A DNA stretch of 64,000 bases from Paenibacillus sp. sptzw28. Its GTDB lineage: Bacteria > Bacillota > Bacilli > Paenibacillales > Paenibacillaceae. The stretch lies in the NCBI RefSeq assembly GCF_019550795.1, contig NZ_CP080545.1, positions 2,189,501 through 2,253,500 on the forward strand, in the 5' to 3' direction. Every line of letters begins with the position of its first letter. Within the stretch, counting starts at the first letter, position 1. Below the pieces are notes generated by a model. It was not told the DNA's origin and made no database searches. It saw only the letters and a list, made by a program, of their open reading frames with translations. The translations under genes and the position numbers were made by a program. Below, piece after piece: positions 24,440 through 32,642 of this stretch.

Positions 24440-27007
24440 ATGAGAATGAGCAAAAGCTTGATGCGCAGATTTACACTTCTTTTCTTAATGTTTGTATTAA
24501 TGATACCAAGTATCATAGTGGCAGAGGGGATGGAGAGTACGAGTAGTCAGCTTAGCGATAATAGTAACAAGCCCTATGTTGATGAGCAAGGCGCAGTTCC
24601 GGTATTTCAAAACGTTTCCGTTCACGACCCTTCGATTGTTAAAGACGGCGATACATTCTACGTCTTCGGTTCGCATATTGATGCTGCAAAGTCAACCGAT
24701 TTGCAGAGCTGGACCCGGTTTACGAACGGTTACACTACGCCGGGCAATGTATTATACGGCGATCTTTCTTCCAATCTGGCGGGTTCTTTTGCCTGGGCCG
24801 GTGAGAATGATTCCGACAGTAAGGGCGGGTTTTCCGTTTGGGCTCCGGATGTTTTCTGGAATAAGGACTATATCAATAAAGATGGAACGATCGGCGCGTA
24901 CATGATGTATTACTGCGCATCGTCCACATATATTCGATCCGCGATCGGCTATGCGGTATCCAAGAACATAGAAGGACCTTATACGTACGGCGATACTGTC
25001 GTATATTCCGGTTTTACGAGAGATCAGGCTTACGATAACAACAGCGTGATTAACAAGAAATGGTCGAATACGAACATTCAGGCGCTTATTGATAGCGGTA
25101 CGCTTAAGGGAACAAGGCCGGAATGGTTTAATGCAAACGGATCTTATGCGAACAGCATGTATCCGAATGCGATCGATGCCAATCTGTTTTATGATGCGAA
25201 TGGTAAGCTGTGGATGACTTACGGTTCGTGGTCCGGTGGTATTTTCCTGCTTGAAATCAATAAGACCACAGGTAAAGCGATATACCCGGGCGAAGACGGG
25301 ACGACTGCCGACGGCAGACTGATCGACCGGTATTTCGGAACGAAAATTGCAGGCGGATACACGAAATCAGGGGAAGGTCCCTACGTCGTGTACGATAAGA
25401 ATGCAGGCTATTACTACTTATACATGACTTATGGGTGGTTAGGCGCGGACGGCGGTTATAATATGAGACAGTTCCGCTCGACATCCCCTGAAGGTCCTTA
25501 TGTTGATGCACAAGGATTGAATGCCGTCCTACCAGGCAACACGGATAATGCTCCTTATGGCAACAAACTGATGAGCAATTATTTATTTGATAGAAAAATC
25601 GGGGACCCCGGAACCGGAATCGGCGTCGGCTACGTTTCACCGGGTCATAATTCCGTATACCTTGATCCTAAAACAGGGCAGCAGTTCCTGGTTTTCCATA
25701 CACGCTTCCCGCAAACCGGCGAATTCCACGAGGTTCGGGTTCATCAAATGTTTATGAACGAGAAGGGCTGGCCGGTGGTTGCTCCGTACCGATATGCCGG
25801 TGAGAAGCTTGACAAAGTGAACGAGCAGGATTTGATCGGGGAATATAAATTGATTAACCATGGAAAAGACAATTCCGCAGCGATCAGAAACTCGGTATTC
25901 ATTCGTTTAAACAATGACTATACCATTTCCGGCGATGTGAACGGCACATGGAAGAAGACCAGCCATAACAAAGCGGAAATCACGGTCGATGGGAACACCT
26001 ATTACGGCGTATTCGTGCGTCTGTGGGACCCAACCCTGGAACGCTATGTGATGACGTTCACAGCGATGTCGAATCAGGGTGTATCCGTGTGGGGAAGTAA
26101 GCAGCCGAATAAAACCGACCAGGAAATAGTCGCGGCTGTTCTGAATGATCTTAATCTCGGCGAGACGTCGAACGTCATTTCGAATTTGACGCTTCCCGCA
26201 GCAGGTACCCAAAACTCACAAATTACATGGCAGTCATCCGATTCCGGCGTTATAACGGACTCTGGAATCATCCATCGCCCGGAGGTCGGTTCGGATAGTG
26301 TAACGGCTGTGCTTACCGCAACCATCACCAAAGGTGAAGTAACCGCAACAAAGAGCTTTACAATTACGGTTTTGCCGTATCAGGCCGCCGGCCTCGCGGC
26401 TCATTATACATTTGACGATAACCTCAGCGATACGACTGAAAAATTCGGCACAGGAACGCCAACCGGTAATCGAATCGATAATTCAGGCGGCACAATAACT
26501 TATGCTGACGGTAAACTCGGTAAAGCTGCAGCCTTTGACGGAACTTCCGGTGTCCGTTTGCCGAACGGCCTGATCTCAAGCAATACGTATTCCGTATCAC
26601 TGTGGTTAAAGCCTGAGCAGCTCACGATGTTTACAACGACTTTCTTCGGAGCCCGAGACAGCAGCAACTGGGTAAGCCTCGTTCCGAGCGGTCCCGTAGG
26701 CGGAAACACCATGGTCTGGTCCGGCTCGAGATGGTACGATGCTGTGGCTGGTATGACGATCAAAACGGGAGAATGGACCCATCTGGCTTTCTCCGTCGAT
26801 AACGGGACAATCCATCTCTACGTTAACGGGGTAGAGAAGTTTACAGGGACGAATTTTCCGGATATCTTTACGGTTGCCGATGCCAGCTTCAGCTTGGGCG
26901 TGAACTGGTGGGATACTCCATATAAAGGCCTGATGGACGATTTGCGCATATATGAAGGGGCCCTTTCGCCGCAAGAAGTTGCAAATTTGGCCGGGATAAA
27001 CGGATAA
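24440..27007 (+). CDS. Secreted GH43 arabinan endo-1,5-alpha-L-arabinosidase with LamG module
   Basis: This 855-aa protein has a signal peptide at residues 1-28. The GH43 five-bladed propeller follows (about 45-440), with catalytic base Asp63 in V-H-D-P-S-I, pKa-modulating Asp246 in I-D-A-N-L-F and acid Glu312 in S-G-E-G-P-Y. The layout matches the large B. subtilis AbnB type. A C-terminal beta domain, an atrophied Ig-like domain (about 555-650, W-Q-S-S-D) and a LamG/concanavalin-like carbohydrate-binding domain (about 655-850, closing M-D-D-L-R-I-Y-E-G-A-L) follow. ATG 24440 has GAGAGGAG at the right distance. It degrades arabinan side chains of pectin outside the cell. Exact specificity is inferred. 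Confidence 0.88.
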   Translation: MRMSKSLMRRFTLLFLMFVLMIPSIIVAEGMESTSSQLSDNSNKPYVDEQGAVPVFQNVSVHDPSIVKDGDTFYVFGSHIDAAKSTDLQSWTRFTNGYTTPGNVLYGDLSSNLAGSFAWAGENDSDSKGGFSVWAPDVFWNKDYINKDGTIGAYMMYYCASSTYIRSAIGYAVSKNIEGPYTYGDTVVYSGFTRDQAYDNNSVINKKWSNTNIQALIDSGTLKGTRPEWFNANGSYANSMYPNAIDANLFYDANGKLWMTYGSWSGGIFLLEINKTTGKAIYPGEDGTTADGRLIDRYFGTKIAGGYTKSGEGPYVVYDKNAGYYYLYMTYGWLGADGGYNMRQFRSTSPEGPYVDAQGLNAVLPGNTDNAPYGNKLMSNYLFDRKIGDPGTGIGVGYVSPGHNSVYLDPKTGQQFLVFHTRFPQTGEFHEVRVHQMFMNEKGWPVVAPYRYAGEKLDKVNEQDLIGEYKLINHGKDNSAAIRNSVFIRLNNDYTISGDVNGTWKKTSHNKAEITVDGNTYYGVFVRLWDPTLERYVMTFTAMSNQGVSVWGSKQPNKTDQEIVAAVLNDLNLGETSNVISNLTLPAAGTQNSQITWQSSDSGVITDSGIIHRPEVGSDSVTAVLTATITKGEVTATKSFTITVLPYQAAGLAAHYTFDDNLSDTTEKFGTGTPTGNRIDNSGGTITYADGKLGKAAAFDGTSGVRLPNGLISSNTYSVSLWLKPEQLTMFTTTFFGARDSSNWVSLVPSGPVGGNTMVWSGSRWYDAVAGMTIKTGEWTHLAFSVDNGTIHLYVNGVEKFTGTNFPDIFTVADASFSLGVNWWDTPYKGLMDDLRIYEGALSPQEVANLAGING

Positions 27008-27031
27008 CAGCTTAGATACACTTACGAAAGC

Positions 27032-27077
27032 AAATCGCCCTCCCTTAAGCCGTATCGGCCAGGTTGAGGGCGATTTT
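27032..27077. terminator. Bidirectional terminator between GH43 and ldh
   Basis: AATCGCCCTC / GAGGGCGATT with an inner GCC/GGC stem, followed by TTTT on the plus strand. It serves the GH43 gene and faces the convergent ldh remnant. Confidence 0.75.
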
Positions 27078-27083
27078 AGTTGA

Positions 27084-28006
27084 TCATTGAAAAGCCAGCG
27101 GTTCGGCCGCGGCGCGGAGGACGGAGCAGGAATAAGCGAATTGTTCCTTCTCTTCCTGCGTGAGGTTTAGCTCAACCAGCTCCACGATGCCGCGCCGCGT
27201 CAATATCGCCGGCACGCCGGCACACAGACCGCTCACCCCGTACTCTCCTTCCAAAATGGCGGAGACCGCCGTTATCTTGTAATCGTCATTCAAGACGGAC
27301 CTGACGATGTGCGCGATTGCATTGGCGATTCCGTAGTGTGTCGAGCCTTTTCGCTGCATGATTTCCCATCCGGCATTGCGTGTTTTGGCTGCGATTTCAT
27401 CAAGCTTAATATGTCCGAAACGGTGGGGATGCTGGGCGAGAATATCCAGAATCGGCTTGCCCCCGATCGTTACGTGCGACCAGGCCGGGAATTGTGATTC
27501 ACCATGCTCGCCGAGCACATATCCCTGAACGCTTCGGGGGTCGACAGGTAGAAACTCGCAGAGCAGCGTTTTTAGCCGCGATGAATCGATCGAAGTGCCT
27601 GTTCCGATTACTTGAGCGCGAGGGAGTCCGGATAGCTTCCATACCATGTACGTGACGATGTCAACCGGGTTCGCGGCAGCAACGAATATGCCGTTAAATC
27701 CGCTGTTCATAAGGAGCTGTCCAGCATACTAAGTCGGCTGTCGCTCGGATTCGGATTTGCGCCGGCGCATAGAACGACGATATCGGCATCGCTGCAATCC
27801 TCATAACCGCCCGCGTACACTTTCGTCCTGGTATGAGTGAAATCCATGCAGTGGGAAAGATCAAGCGCCTGAGCATAAGCACGTTCAGCCGTTCTGTCGA
27901 TGAGCAGAATTTCGTCGCAAATCGACTGGTTCACCATTGAATAAGCGCAGCTTGCCCCGACAAAACCGACACCGACAACCGCCACTTTCCGTGTTTTGCT
28001 GCCCAT
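27084..28006 (-). pseudogene. ldh: L-lactate dehydrogenase, disrupted by an internal deletion
   Basis: Two overlapping frames together give an LDH. 27707-28006 encodes the NAD-binding part ([10 protein letters not shown], then L-L-I-D, then C-A-G-A-N). 27084-27710 encodes the catalytic part (A-N-P-V-D-I, then G-E-H-G-E-S with the active-site His). Between R-L-S-M-L-D and L-L-M-N-S-G-F about ten residues of the usual helix are missing and the frame changes, which fits a deletion of about 31 bases. The downstream part could start at ATG 27710, but it lacks the cofactor-binding half. The gene is almost certainly inactive. A deletion of this size is unlikely to be a base-calling error. Confidence 0.88.
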
Positions 28007-28141
28007 TGCATGCTCCCTCGCTTTCCTGCTGACTCTGATTCCAGTATATGACCGGCCGCGGCTTCATTGTCACTATTATGTGAAAGAAATTAACATTGTA
28101 GAGACGAGTCTAATCAGCTTGTACCCGGGTAATACAGGCAC

Positions 28142-29026
28142 TTAACCGAAGAAGAACTGATGGAAGGACAAACGATCGCGCCCATGCCGGAACTCGCTTG
28201 GCGAGCTGCCTGTCCATTTACGAAACACCTTCGTGAAATAACTGCCGCCTGCAAAGCCGACGGACCGCGCCACTTCATCTATATGAAGATCGGTCTCCCT
28301 GAGGAGCCGGATGGCATGTCCGATCCGAACCTTGGTCAAGTAGGTATTCGGACTTTGGCCGGTTACTTGAGTGAAACGGCGGACGAAATGATATTTGGAC
28401 AGTTCCGCGTGTCCGCAAATCTCATCAATACCGATAATACGGTCATAATGCAGCTCAATCCACTCCGCGGCCTTCTTGATATTGGCCGGCCAATGATCCG
28501 CCGCTGTGCCTTGGCAGCTGAAACGAAGCAGCTCCATCGAGAATTGGTAGACGGTGGAGGAGGCATGGTAGGCATCGGAAATGACACCGTTTCTAGCATT
28601 CCGGTACATATACTGCAGCAGCTGGATAATCGGCTGGTCTTTTGGAATATGCGTGACCGAACCGAGCTGCCCTTTAATGTCGATCCAATAATCCAGAACC
28701 CCCGACGGCCGGATTAAGATAAACAGAAACTCCCACGATTGCCCGGAAGCCGGAAAGAAGTAACGGTGATCGCCTGGGATTTCGACCAGAAAGGCCGCGC
28801 CGGGACCGAGCTTGTGCGTCTGCTCGCCAATACGGATGCATCCGCTCCCTGCAAGCGTGTATTGAAAAAGCAGAAGGGGACCGTCAGTCCGTTTCAAGCC
28901 GTCCCAATTATAATCTGTTGATGTAATTCTTTCCTGGCCGATTGCAAATAATTCAAATAAGGGATGCGGGGGCTGTTCGGAAAAACGGAATCCGATGACC
29001 GAATAGTTGGAGGGTTGCTCCGTCAT
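28142..29026 (-). CDS. AraC family transcriptional regulator
   Basis: This 294-aa protein has an N-terminal cupin-like sugar-sensing domain (G-P-G-A-A-F-L-V-E-I-P-G-D-H-R-Y) and a C-terminal double helix-turn-helix (about residues 190-290, ending F-T-K-V-F-R-K-W-T-G-S-S-P-S-E-F-R). The frame extends to 29050, but AAGGAGG is eight bases before ATG 29026. It lies downstream of the GH27 gene on the same strand, a usual place for a sugar-hydrolase regulator. No membrane spans. The region 28007-28141 holds only the ldh promoter area. Confidence 0.9.
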   Translation of the reverse strand: MTEQPSNYSVIGFRFSEQPPHPLFELFAIGQERITSTDYNWDGLKRTDGPLLLFQYTLAGSGCIRIGEQTHKLGPGAAFLVEIPGDHRYFFPASGQSWEFLFILIRPSGVLDYWIDIKGQLGSVTHIPKDQPIIQLLQYMYRNARNGVISDAYHASSTVYQFSMELLRFSCQGTAADHWPANIKKAAEWIELHYDRIIGIDEICGHAELSKYHFVRRFTQVTGQSPNTYLTKVRIGHAIRLLRETDLHIDEVARSVGFAGGSYFTKVFRKWTGSSPSEFRHGRDRLSFHQFFFG

Positions 29027-29115
29027 GCGAAAATCCTCCTTGGGACTCATTCATAATCTATTGTCTATGCAGATAGCGTATCAGAACAGCCGCCTTTTTT
29101 CATCCCGGCATACAG

Positions 29116-29150
29116 CAGGCCTGTCTCTTGTGGAGGAAGAGACAGGCCTG
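29116..29150. terminator. Perfect 14-bp hairpin between GH27 and the AraC gene
   Basis: CAGGCCTGTCTCTT and its exact complement flank a 7-base loop. No T-run follows on the minus strand, so it may act as an RNA stabiliser, processing site or partial terminator between GH27 and the regulator. Confidence 0.6.
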
Positions 29151-29171
29151 ATTCTTGCACAGTGCAAATTT

Positions 29172-30452
29172 TTAAATCAATTTGTAAAGGGACGCTCCGT
29201 GAGGAGGGAGGTCTGCCTTCAGCGTATCCGTAACCGTACCGATATCCTTCCGGTTCCACAGATCCCTTGCCTGTTTCGGCGACCCTGCTCCTAATTGCTC
29301 GAGTGAAACGCTGACGGTCGCAGGTTCATCTCCGGCATTGAAAAGCGCAGCGTATATCGCCCCGTTATCATCTGAGGCAGTCCAAACGATACGCTCGCCG
29401 TCCCTATATACCTGCCGGGCACCGCTGCTGCTGCGGTGCATGGCCAGAACCTCTTCGTTCGTTAGCAGCGAAAGCGTCCATTCGTCATTGTCCCGCATCT
29501 CTCCGCCGAACATGAGCGGGGAACGGAAAATGCTCCAAAGCGTCATCATCGTGAGCTGCTCATCCTGCGTAAAGCGGGTCCAGCGGTCGGCGCCGCCGCC
29601 ATCCACCGAACGGATGCCGAGATGCCCAAGCGGCAGCATGTCGCAATCCGGCCATTGTCCGGGGCCGACGTGCTCCGCCCACTTCTCGCACCGTTCGAAC
29701 ATGCCGTGCAGCAGCGGCCACAGATCCCAGAAATCGTCCGTCATCCGCCACATGTTGGCGCCAGCGATGAAGACGGAAGCGTATTCAAGCGGCGCCGGAC
29801 CCGGAGAAAGACTTAACACCATCGGGCGGCCGCAGTTGTCGATTGCCTTGCGAATCAGACCGATTTCTTCTTTATGAATATGATAAAGGCGCGAAGCCGC
29901 GATATCGTCCACTTTGACGAAGTCTACGCCCCATTCGGCATACATCCGAAACAGGGAATCGTAGTAGGCCTGGGCTCCTTCTTTGGAAGCATCCACGCCG
30001 TACATATCCGTATTCCACGGACAGATCGAGTTCGTGTGGGCGATATCTCTGGCTGTAGCTGAAGTTCCCATTACAGGAGTGTCAGCGTGAACGGCTTGCC
30101 GCGGAATTCCGCGCATAATATGAATGCCGAATTTAAGCGATAGGCTGTGCACATAATCTGCGAGCGGCTTGAACCCAAGTCCGCCGGCTGCGGAGGGAAA
30201 ACGGTTTGCGGCAGGTATAAGACGCGAGTATTCATCCATCTCCAGCGGAACAAAAGGCCGGTATTGGGAGGAAACCGCACCCGGCTCGTACCACTGAATA
30301 TCGACCACGACGTACTCCCAGCCGTGCTGTTTCAAATGATTCGCCATATATTGCGCATTTCCTCTGATTTCCTCTTCACGTACAGCTGCTCCATAACAAT
30401 CCCAACTGTTCCATCCCATCGGCGGTGTGAGAGCGATTTTCTGATGCTTCAT
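29172..30452 (-). CDS. Glycoside hydrolase family 27 (alpha-galactosidase-like)
   Basis: This 426-aa TIM-barrel enzyme starts L-T-P-P-M-G-W-N-S-W-D, the GH27 signature. The nucleophile is the first Asp of V-K-V-D-D-I, and the acid/base region is W-R-M-T-D-D-F-W-D. A small C-terminal beta-sandwich begins near residue 345. No signal peptide, so cytoplasmic. An ATG at 30461 has its Shine-Dalgarno directly abutting, while ATG 30452 has AAAGGATG nine bases away; the latter is preferred. The gene begins only 26 bases after the last gene of the ger relic, so it may have lost or borrowed its promoter. Alpha-galactosidase is likely; other GH27 specificities are possible. Confidence 0.88.
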   Translation of the reverse strand: MKHQKIALTPPMGWNSWDCYGAAVREEEIRGNAQYMANHLKQHGWEYVVVDIQWYEPGAVSSQYRPFVPLEMDEYSRLIPAANRFPSAAGGLGFKPLADYVHSLSLKFGIHIMRGIPRQAVHADTPVMGTSATARDIAHTNSICPWNTDMYGVDASKEGAQAYYDSLFRMYAEWGVDFVKVDDIAASRLYHIHKEEIGLIRKAIDNCGRPMVLSLSPGPAPLEYASVFIAGANMWRMTDDFWDLWPLLHGMFERCEKWAEHVGPGQWPDCDMLPLGHLGIRSVDGGGADRWTRFTQDEQLTMMTLWSIFRSPLMFGGEMRDNDEWTLSLLTNEEVLAMHRSSSGARQVYRDGERIVWTASDDNGAIYAALFNAGDEPATVSVSLEQLGAGSPKQARDLWNRKDIGTVTDTLKADLPPHGASLYKLI

Positions 30453-30478
30453 GTCATCCATCCTTTATGCTAGAAGTT

Positions 30479-30751
30479 TTACTCCTTCAAGTGTAAAACA
30501 AGGAAGGCGACGTTTCCACCGTAATGTATTGCTCCAGCTTGTAAAATATTGCTGTCACACTCGGCAATGGATATATCTCCGGGCATTTTCGGATAACCTA
30601 TCGGCTCTTCCGACACCACAAGCGTCAGCGTGCAGAGTAATACGAAAACGATACGCTCCCTTTTTAAACGGCGATTTATTTTGGGCCACTCATATAAGCC
30701 GATCAAAAAGAGAATAAAAGCAACAGACAATACCTTTGCCGTTACCAGCAT
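30479..30751 (-). CDS. Small membrane protein at the end of a ger-type operon
   Basis: This 90-aa protein has TM1 at about residues 3-20 and a second hydrophobic stretch at about 33-47, then a soluble tail containing Y-P-K-M-P-G. Small two-span proteins of this kind sit as the fourth gene of some GerA-type operons in spore formers. Its ATG overlaps the stop of the Ger(x)C remnant (TAATG), so it was the next cistron. The tail after P-G looks unlike the usual one and may be altered. Function unknown; possibly non-functional along with its operon. Confidence 0.5.
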   Translation of the reverse strand: MLVTAKVLSVAFILFLIGLYEWPKINRRLKRERIVFVLLCTLTLVVSEEPIGYPKMPGDISIAECDSNILQAGAIHYGGNVAFLVLHLKE

Positions 30752-31260
30752 TATTTCCCTCCATCCTTTTTTACAGCTAAAGGCGGCACGTATTCGCCTG
30801 GTCGTGCAATGTTCACATGGATATCATAATCGGTTTCGACCTGCCGGAACTGAGTGCCCCAGTTGTCCCGTGTCTGTTTCCAAATCTGAGGATATATTTG
30901 TTATAAAAAGCATCCGCATAGCCAAGAACGTCCGTATTGGTCTCTTTGTACCCGCGCAACCGTCTCCTTCGCCAATGGGGCAGAAATAAGCCCAGCCATT
31001 ACCGCCGCTTCTCCGATAACAATCGCGCCGACAATACTCACCGCTGCCCCCACTTGCTTCGGGAGCCGTACTCCCGCTTCGCGAAGCGCCTCAAACGTCA
31101 CTTCCATTATTAAAGCTTCGATAAGAGCCGGAAACGGCACCAATTCGTGGGCCGATGCGAAGCTAAGGATCAACTTTGTGGGCAGCATCTGTTGGTGAAA
31201 GGTCGTGATGGAGATATAAAAAGAAGGCAGGGTGAAAGCGGCAGTACCACAATGAACCAT
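30751..31260 (-). pseudogene. Fused remnants of a GerA-type germinant receptor operon (gerAA-like + gerAC-like)
   Basis: From 31260 downward the frame encodes a GerAA C-terminal piece: I-S-I-T-T-F-H-Q, V-P-F-P-A-L-I-E-A-L-I-M-E-V-T-F-E, L-R-E-A-G-V-R-L-P, V-G-A-A-V-S-I-V-G-A and I-G-E-A-A-V. It then breaks off near S-A-P-L. What follows is the C terminus of a Ger(x)C lipoprotein read in shifted frames: N-T-D-V-L-G-Y-A-D-A-F-Y, then after an extra AT in a TATATA run, P-Q-I-W-K-Q-T, N-W-G-T-Q-F and I-A-R-P-G-E-Y. The rest of gerAA, all of gerAB and most of gerAC are missing. This is a large internal deletion plus at least two frameshifts. Confidence 0.8.
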
Positions 31261-31433
31261 TGTTATAAACCGAAGAGATAATGAGATAGAGAGAGCGTTA
31301 TAGAGTTCCTAAAAGATGTAAGCGCTGCAATCGATGCACGTGTGATGTAAAGGCAGTTTGCAGCATGTTAGTTATATTTACAAACCGACAGAGGAGGCGT
31401 AATATACGATTCATGAATTGAAATATTTTCATC

Positions 31434-31612
31434 AAATCGCTGAGTTTCCGTTAAGGAAAGCGGGGGAACCATGTAATGACGGCTTTCGATGTGAGAGTCG
31501 ATAATCCGTCATTTGGGGTGAATCCTGGAGGAGCCAACTGACAAGGTTGCTTCTTCGGGTAGGGCTACTCTCACAGCCCGAATCCGGCAGCTAACCTCGT
31601 AAGTGTAGAAGG
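31434..31612 (+). ncRNA. c-di-AMP riboswitch (ydaO/yuaA class), first of a tandem pair
   Basis: All conserved blocks are present in order: AATCGCTGAGTTTCC, GCGGGGGAACC, TTGGGGTGAATCC, GGGTAGGGCTACTCTCA, then CCCGAATCCGGCAGCTAACC and CGTAAG. The block at 31576-31603 is identical over 28 bases to the second copy. In this class c-di-AMP binding turns expression off, usually through a downstream terminator, and one lies at 31679-31712. No coding sequence overlaps it. The stretch 31261-31433 upstream holds only promoter-like sequence. Confidence 0.93.
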
Positions 31613-31678
31613 ACAACATTCTGTTTCATTTCAGAATCTGGTTCTTCATTGTTGGGAGGATGATCTTGTGACTTTATC

Positions 31679-31712
31679 GGCCGCAGGGTAGATTCCCTAT
31701 GCGGTTTTTTTT
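31679..31712 (+). terminator. Terminator following riboswitch 1
   Basis: CCGCAGGG pairs with CCCTATGCGG (one bulge) and is followed by eight T. It separates the two riboswitches and is the likely expression platform of the first. Confidence 0.88.
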
Positions 31713-31719
31713 ATTCAGC

Positions 31720-31885
31720 AAACGTCTTTTTCGCTGAATCCCTCTAATAAAGGAGGGAACGGGGGACCCGAACGGATTGTCTTATAATCCATGGGGTGAA
31801 TCGCCCGGTTGCATGGCAACCAGGCGTAGGGCGACTCTCACGCCCGAATCCGGCAGCTAACCTCGTAAGCGTACCAGAGAGAGGC
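31720..31885 (+). ncRNA. c-di-AMP riboswitch (ydaO/yuaA class), second of a tandem pair
   Basis: It carries the blocks TCGCTGAATCCC, GAACGGGGGACCCG, ATGGGGTGAATCG, GCGTAGGGCGACTCTCACG and CCCGAATCCGGCAGCTAACC, then CGTAAGCG. The variable stems differ from copy 1 (for example GCCCGGTTGCATGGCAACCAGGC), so it is a diverged, complete aptamer and not a recent duplicate. It is followed by its own terminator and then the kdp operon. Confidence 0.93.
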
Positions 31886-31926
31886 AACTTTTTAACGTGA
31901 ATAGACACGGTTTTTTACTGTGCCTA

Positions 31927-31968
31927 GAAGCCGCGAGAAGAGTTCCTCTTCCAATGGCTTCTTTTTTG
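31927..31968 (+). terminator. Terminator following riboswitch 2
   Basis: GAAGCC / GGCTTC with an inner GAAGAG/CTCTTC stem, then six T. It ends 37 bases before the first gene of the kdp transcript. Confidence 0.85.
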
Positions 31969-32005
31969 TTGCCTACTCCTGAAAACCAAGGAGGAGAAAC
32001 GCGAA

Positions 32006-32416
32006 TTGCAAGATTTGATTTTGGTTTCGGCGCCGAATATTCGAGGCGAAGACTTTATCAGGCAACTGAAAGACAAGCGTATTCCATTTGCTGTAATTAC
32101 CCGCAATAAGGCGGAACATGAACGCATAATGACTCTTGGAGTAGAGCGCATCATAGCGGTAAATACAACCAAGGAAATTACATGGGCTGTTCCGGAGTTT
32201 CGGATCGGAAAGGTATATTTGTTTGAAAGCAGTCTTAACCTTTGCTGCCGGTATATACAAATATGCCGCAGCTGGACGACAAAGCCGATTTATGTCATAA
32301 CGGACAGCTGCAATCCGAGGCTCGTATACAAAGGGCTTGGCGCCAATTATGTCATCCATACCAGCAGTAACGATATCTCTTTCCTTATAACCGATGATCT
32401 GTTGTCAGATGCGTAA
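32006..32416 (+). CDS. Unrecognised Rossmann-like protein, first gene of the kdp transcript
   Basis: This 136-aa soluble protein starts at TTG with GGAGGAG ten bases upstream. The pattern is strand-helix-strand: D-L-I-L-V-S-A-P, a helix R-G-E-D-F-I-R-Q-L-K-D-K, P-F-A-V-I-T-R-N-K, E-R-I-M-T-L-G-V-E-R-I-I-A-V-N, then K-V-Y-L-F-E and K-P-I-Y-V-I-T. This resembles a small nucleotide-binding Rossmann or receiver-like fold, somewhat like the TrkA-N domains of potassium channels, but the glycine-rich G-x-G-x-x-G is absent. It lies between the c-di-AMP switches and kdpF, so a part in potassium or c-di-AMP control is plausible but unproven. I do not recognise a named family. Confidence 0.75.
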   Translation: MQDLILVSAPNIRGEDFIRQLKDKRIPFAVITRNKAEHERIMTLGVERIIAVNTTKEITWAVPEFRIGKVYLFESSLNLCCRYIQICRSWTTKPIYVITDSCNPRLVYKGLGANYVIHTSSNDISFLITDDLLSDA

Positions 32417-32428
32417 AGGAGGCTTAAT

Positions 32429-32539
32429 ATGCTTGACCTATATATGATTTTGCTGCTTGGCGGCGCTTTTACATTATTCTACGGTTTTCTATCCTGGTGC
32501 AGCCAAGTCATTGATGAGGCAGGTGGAGAGCAATTATGA
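32429..32539 (+). CDS. 36-aa membrane peptide upstream of kdpF
   Basis: It starts MLDLYMILLLGGAFTLF, has one transmembrane segment (residues about 4-24) and a short polar tail ending E-Q-L. AAAGGAGG precedes the ATG. Its stop overlaps the kdpF start (ATGA), so the two are translationally coupled. Similar short peptides occur ahead of kdpF in other Gram-positive genomes as far as I recall. It may help assemble the Kdp complex; this is inference. Confidence 0.7.
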   Translation: MLDLYMILLLGGAFTLFYGFLSWCSQVIDEAGGEQL

Positions 32540-32613
32540 TTGCAGTCTTGATTTTTACGTTATTTATTTTTCTTTATCTGGTTTATGCCTTGATTAATCC
32601 TGAAAAATTTTGA
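32536..32613 (+). CDS. kdpF: Potassium-transporting ATPase subunit F
   Basis: This 25-aa single-span peptide (M-I-A-V-L-I-F-T-L-F) ends L-V-Y-A-L-I-N-P-E-K-F. The A-L-I-N-P-E-K-F tail is the KdpF hallmark. It stabilises the KdpABC complex. It overlaps the preceding peptide gene by four bases and lies 29 bases before kdpA. Confidence 0.9.
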   Translation: MIAVLIFTLFIFLYLVYALINPEKF

Positions 32614-32642
32614 TGATCAGACCGTTCTAAGGAGGTTGCCGG

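Noticed and set aside
28035..28100. Rex-type redox operator upstream of ldh
   Set aside because: The TCAC-N6-GTGA dyad has the half-sites in the wrong order for Rex (GTGA-N6-TCAC).
31318..31334. cre-like TGTAAGCGCTGCAA ahead of the kdp leader
   Set aside because: It breaks the 3' half of the consensus and has no clear promoter next to it.
31434..31885. Direct repeat or mobile-element duplication
   Set aside because: The repeated blocks are the conserved core of two independent riboswitch aptamers with different variable stems.
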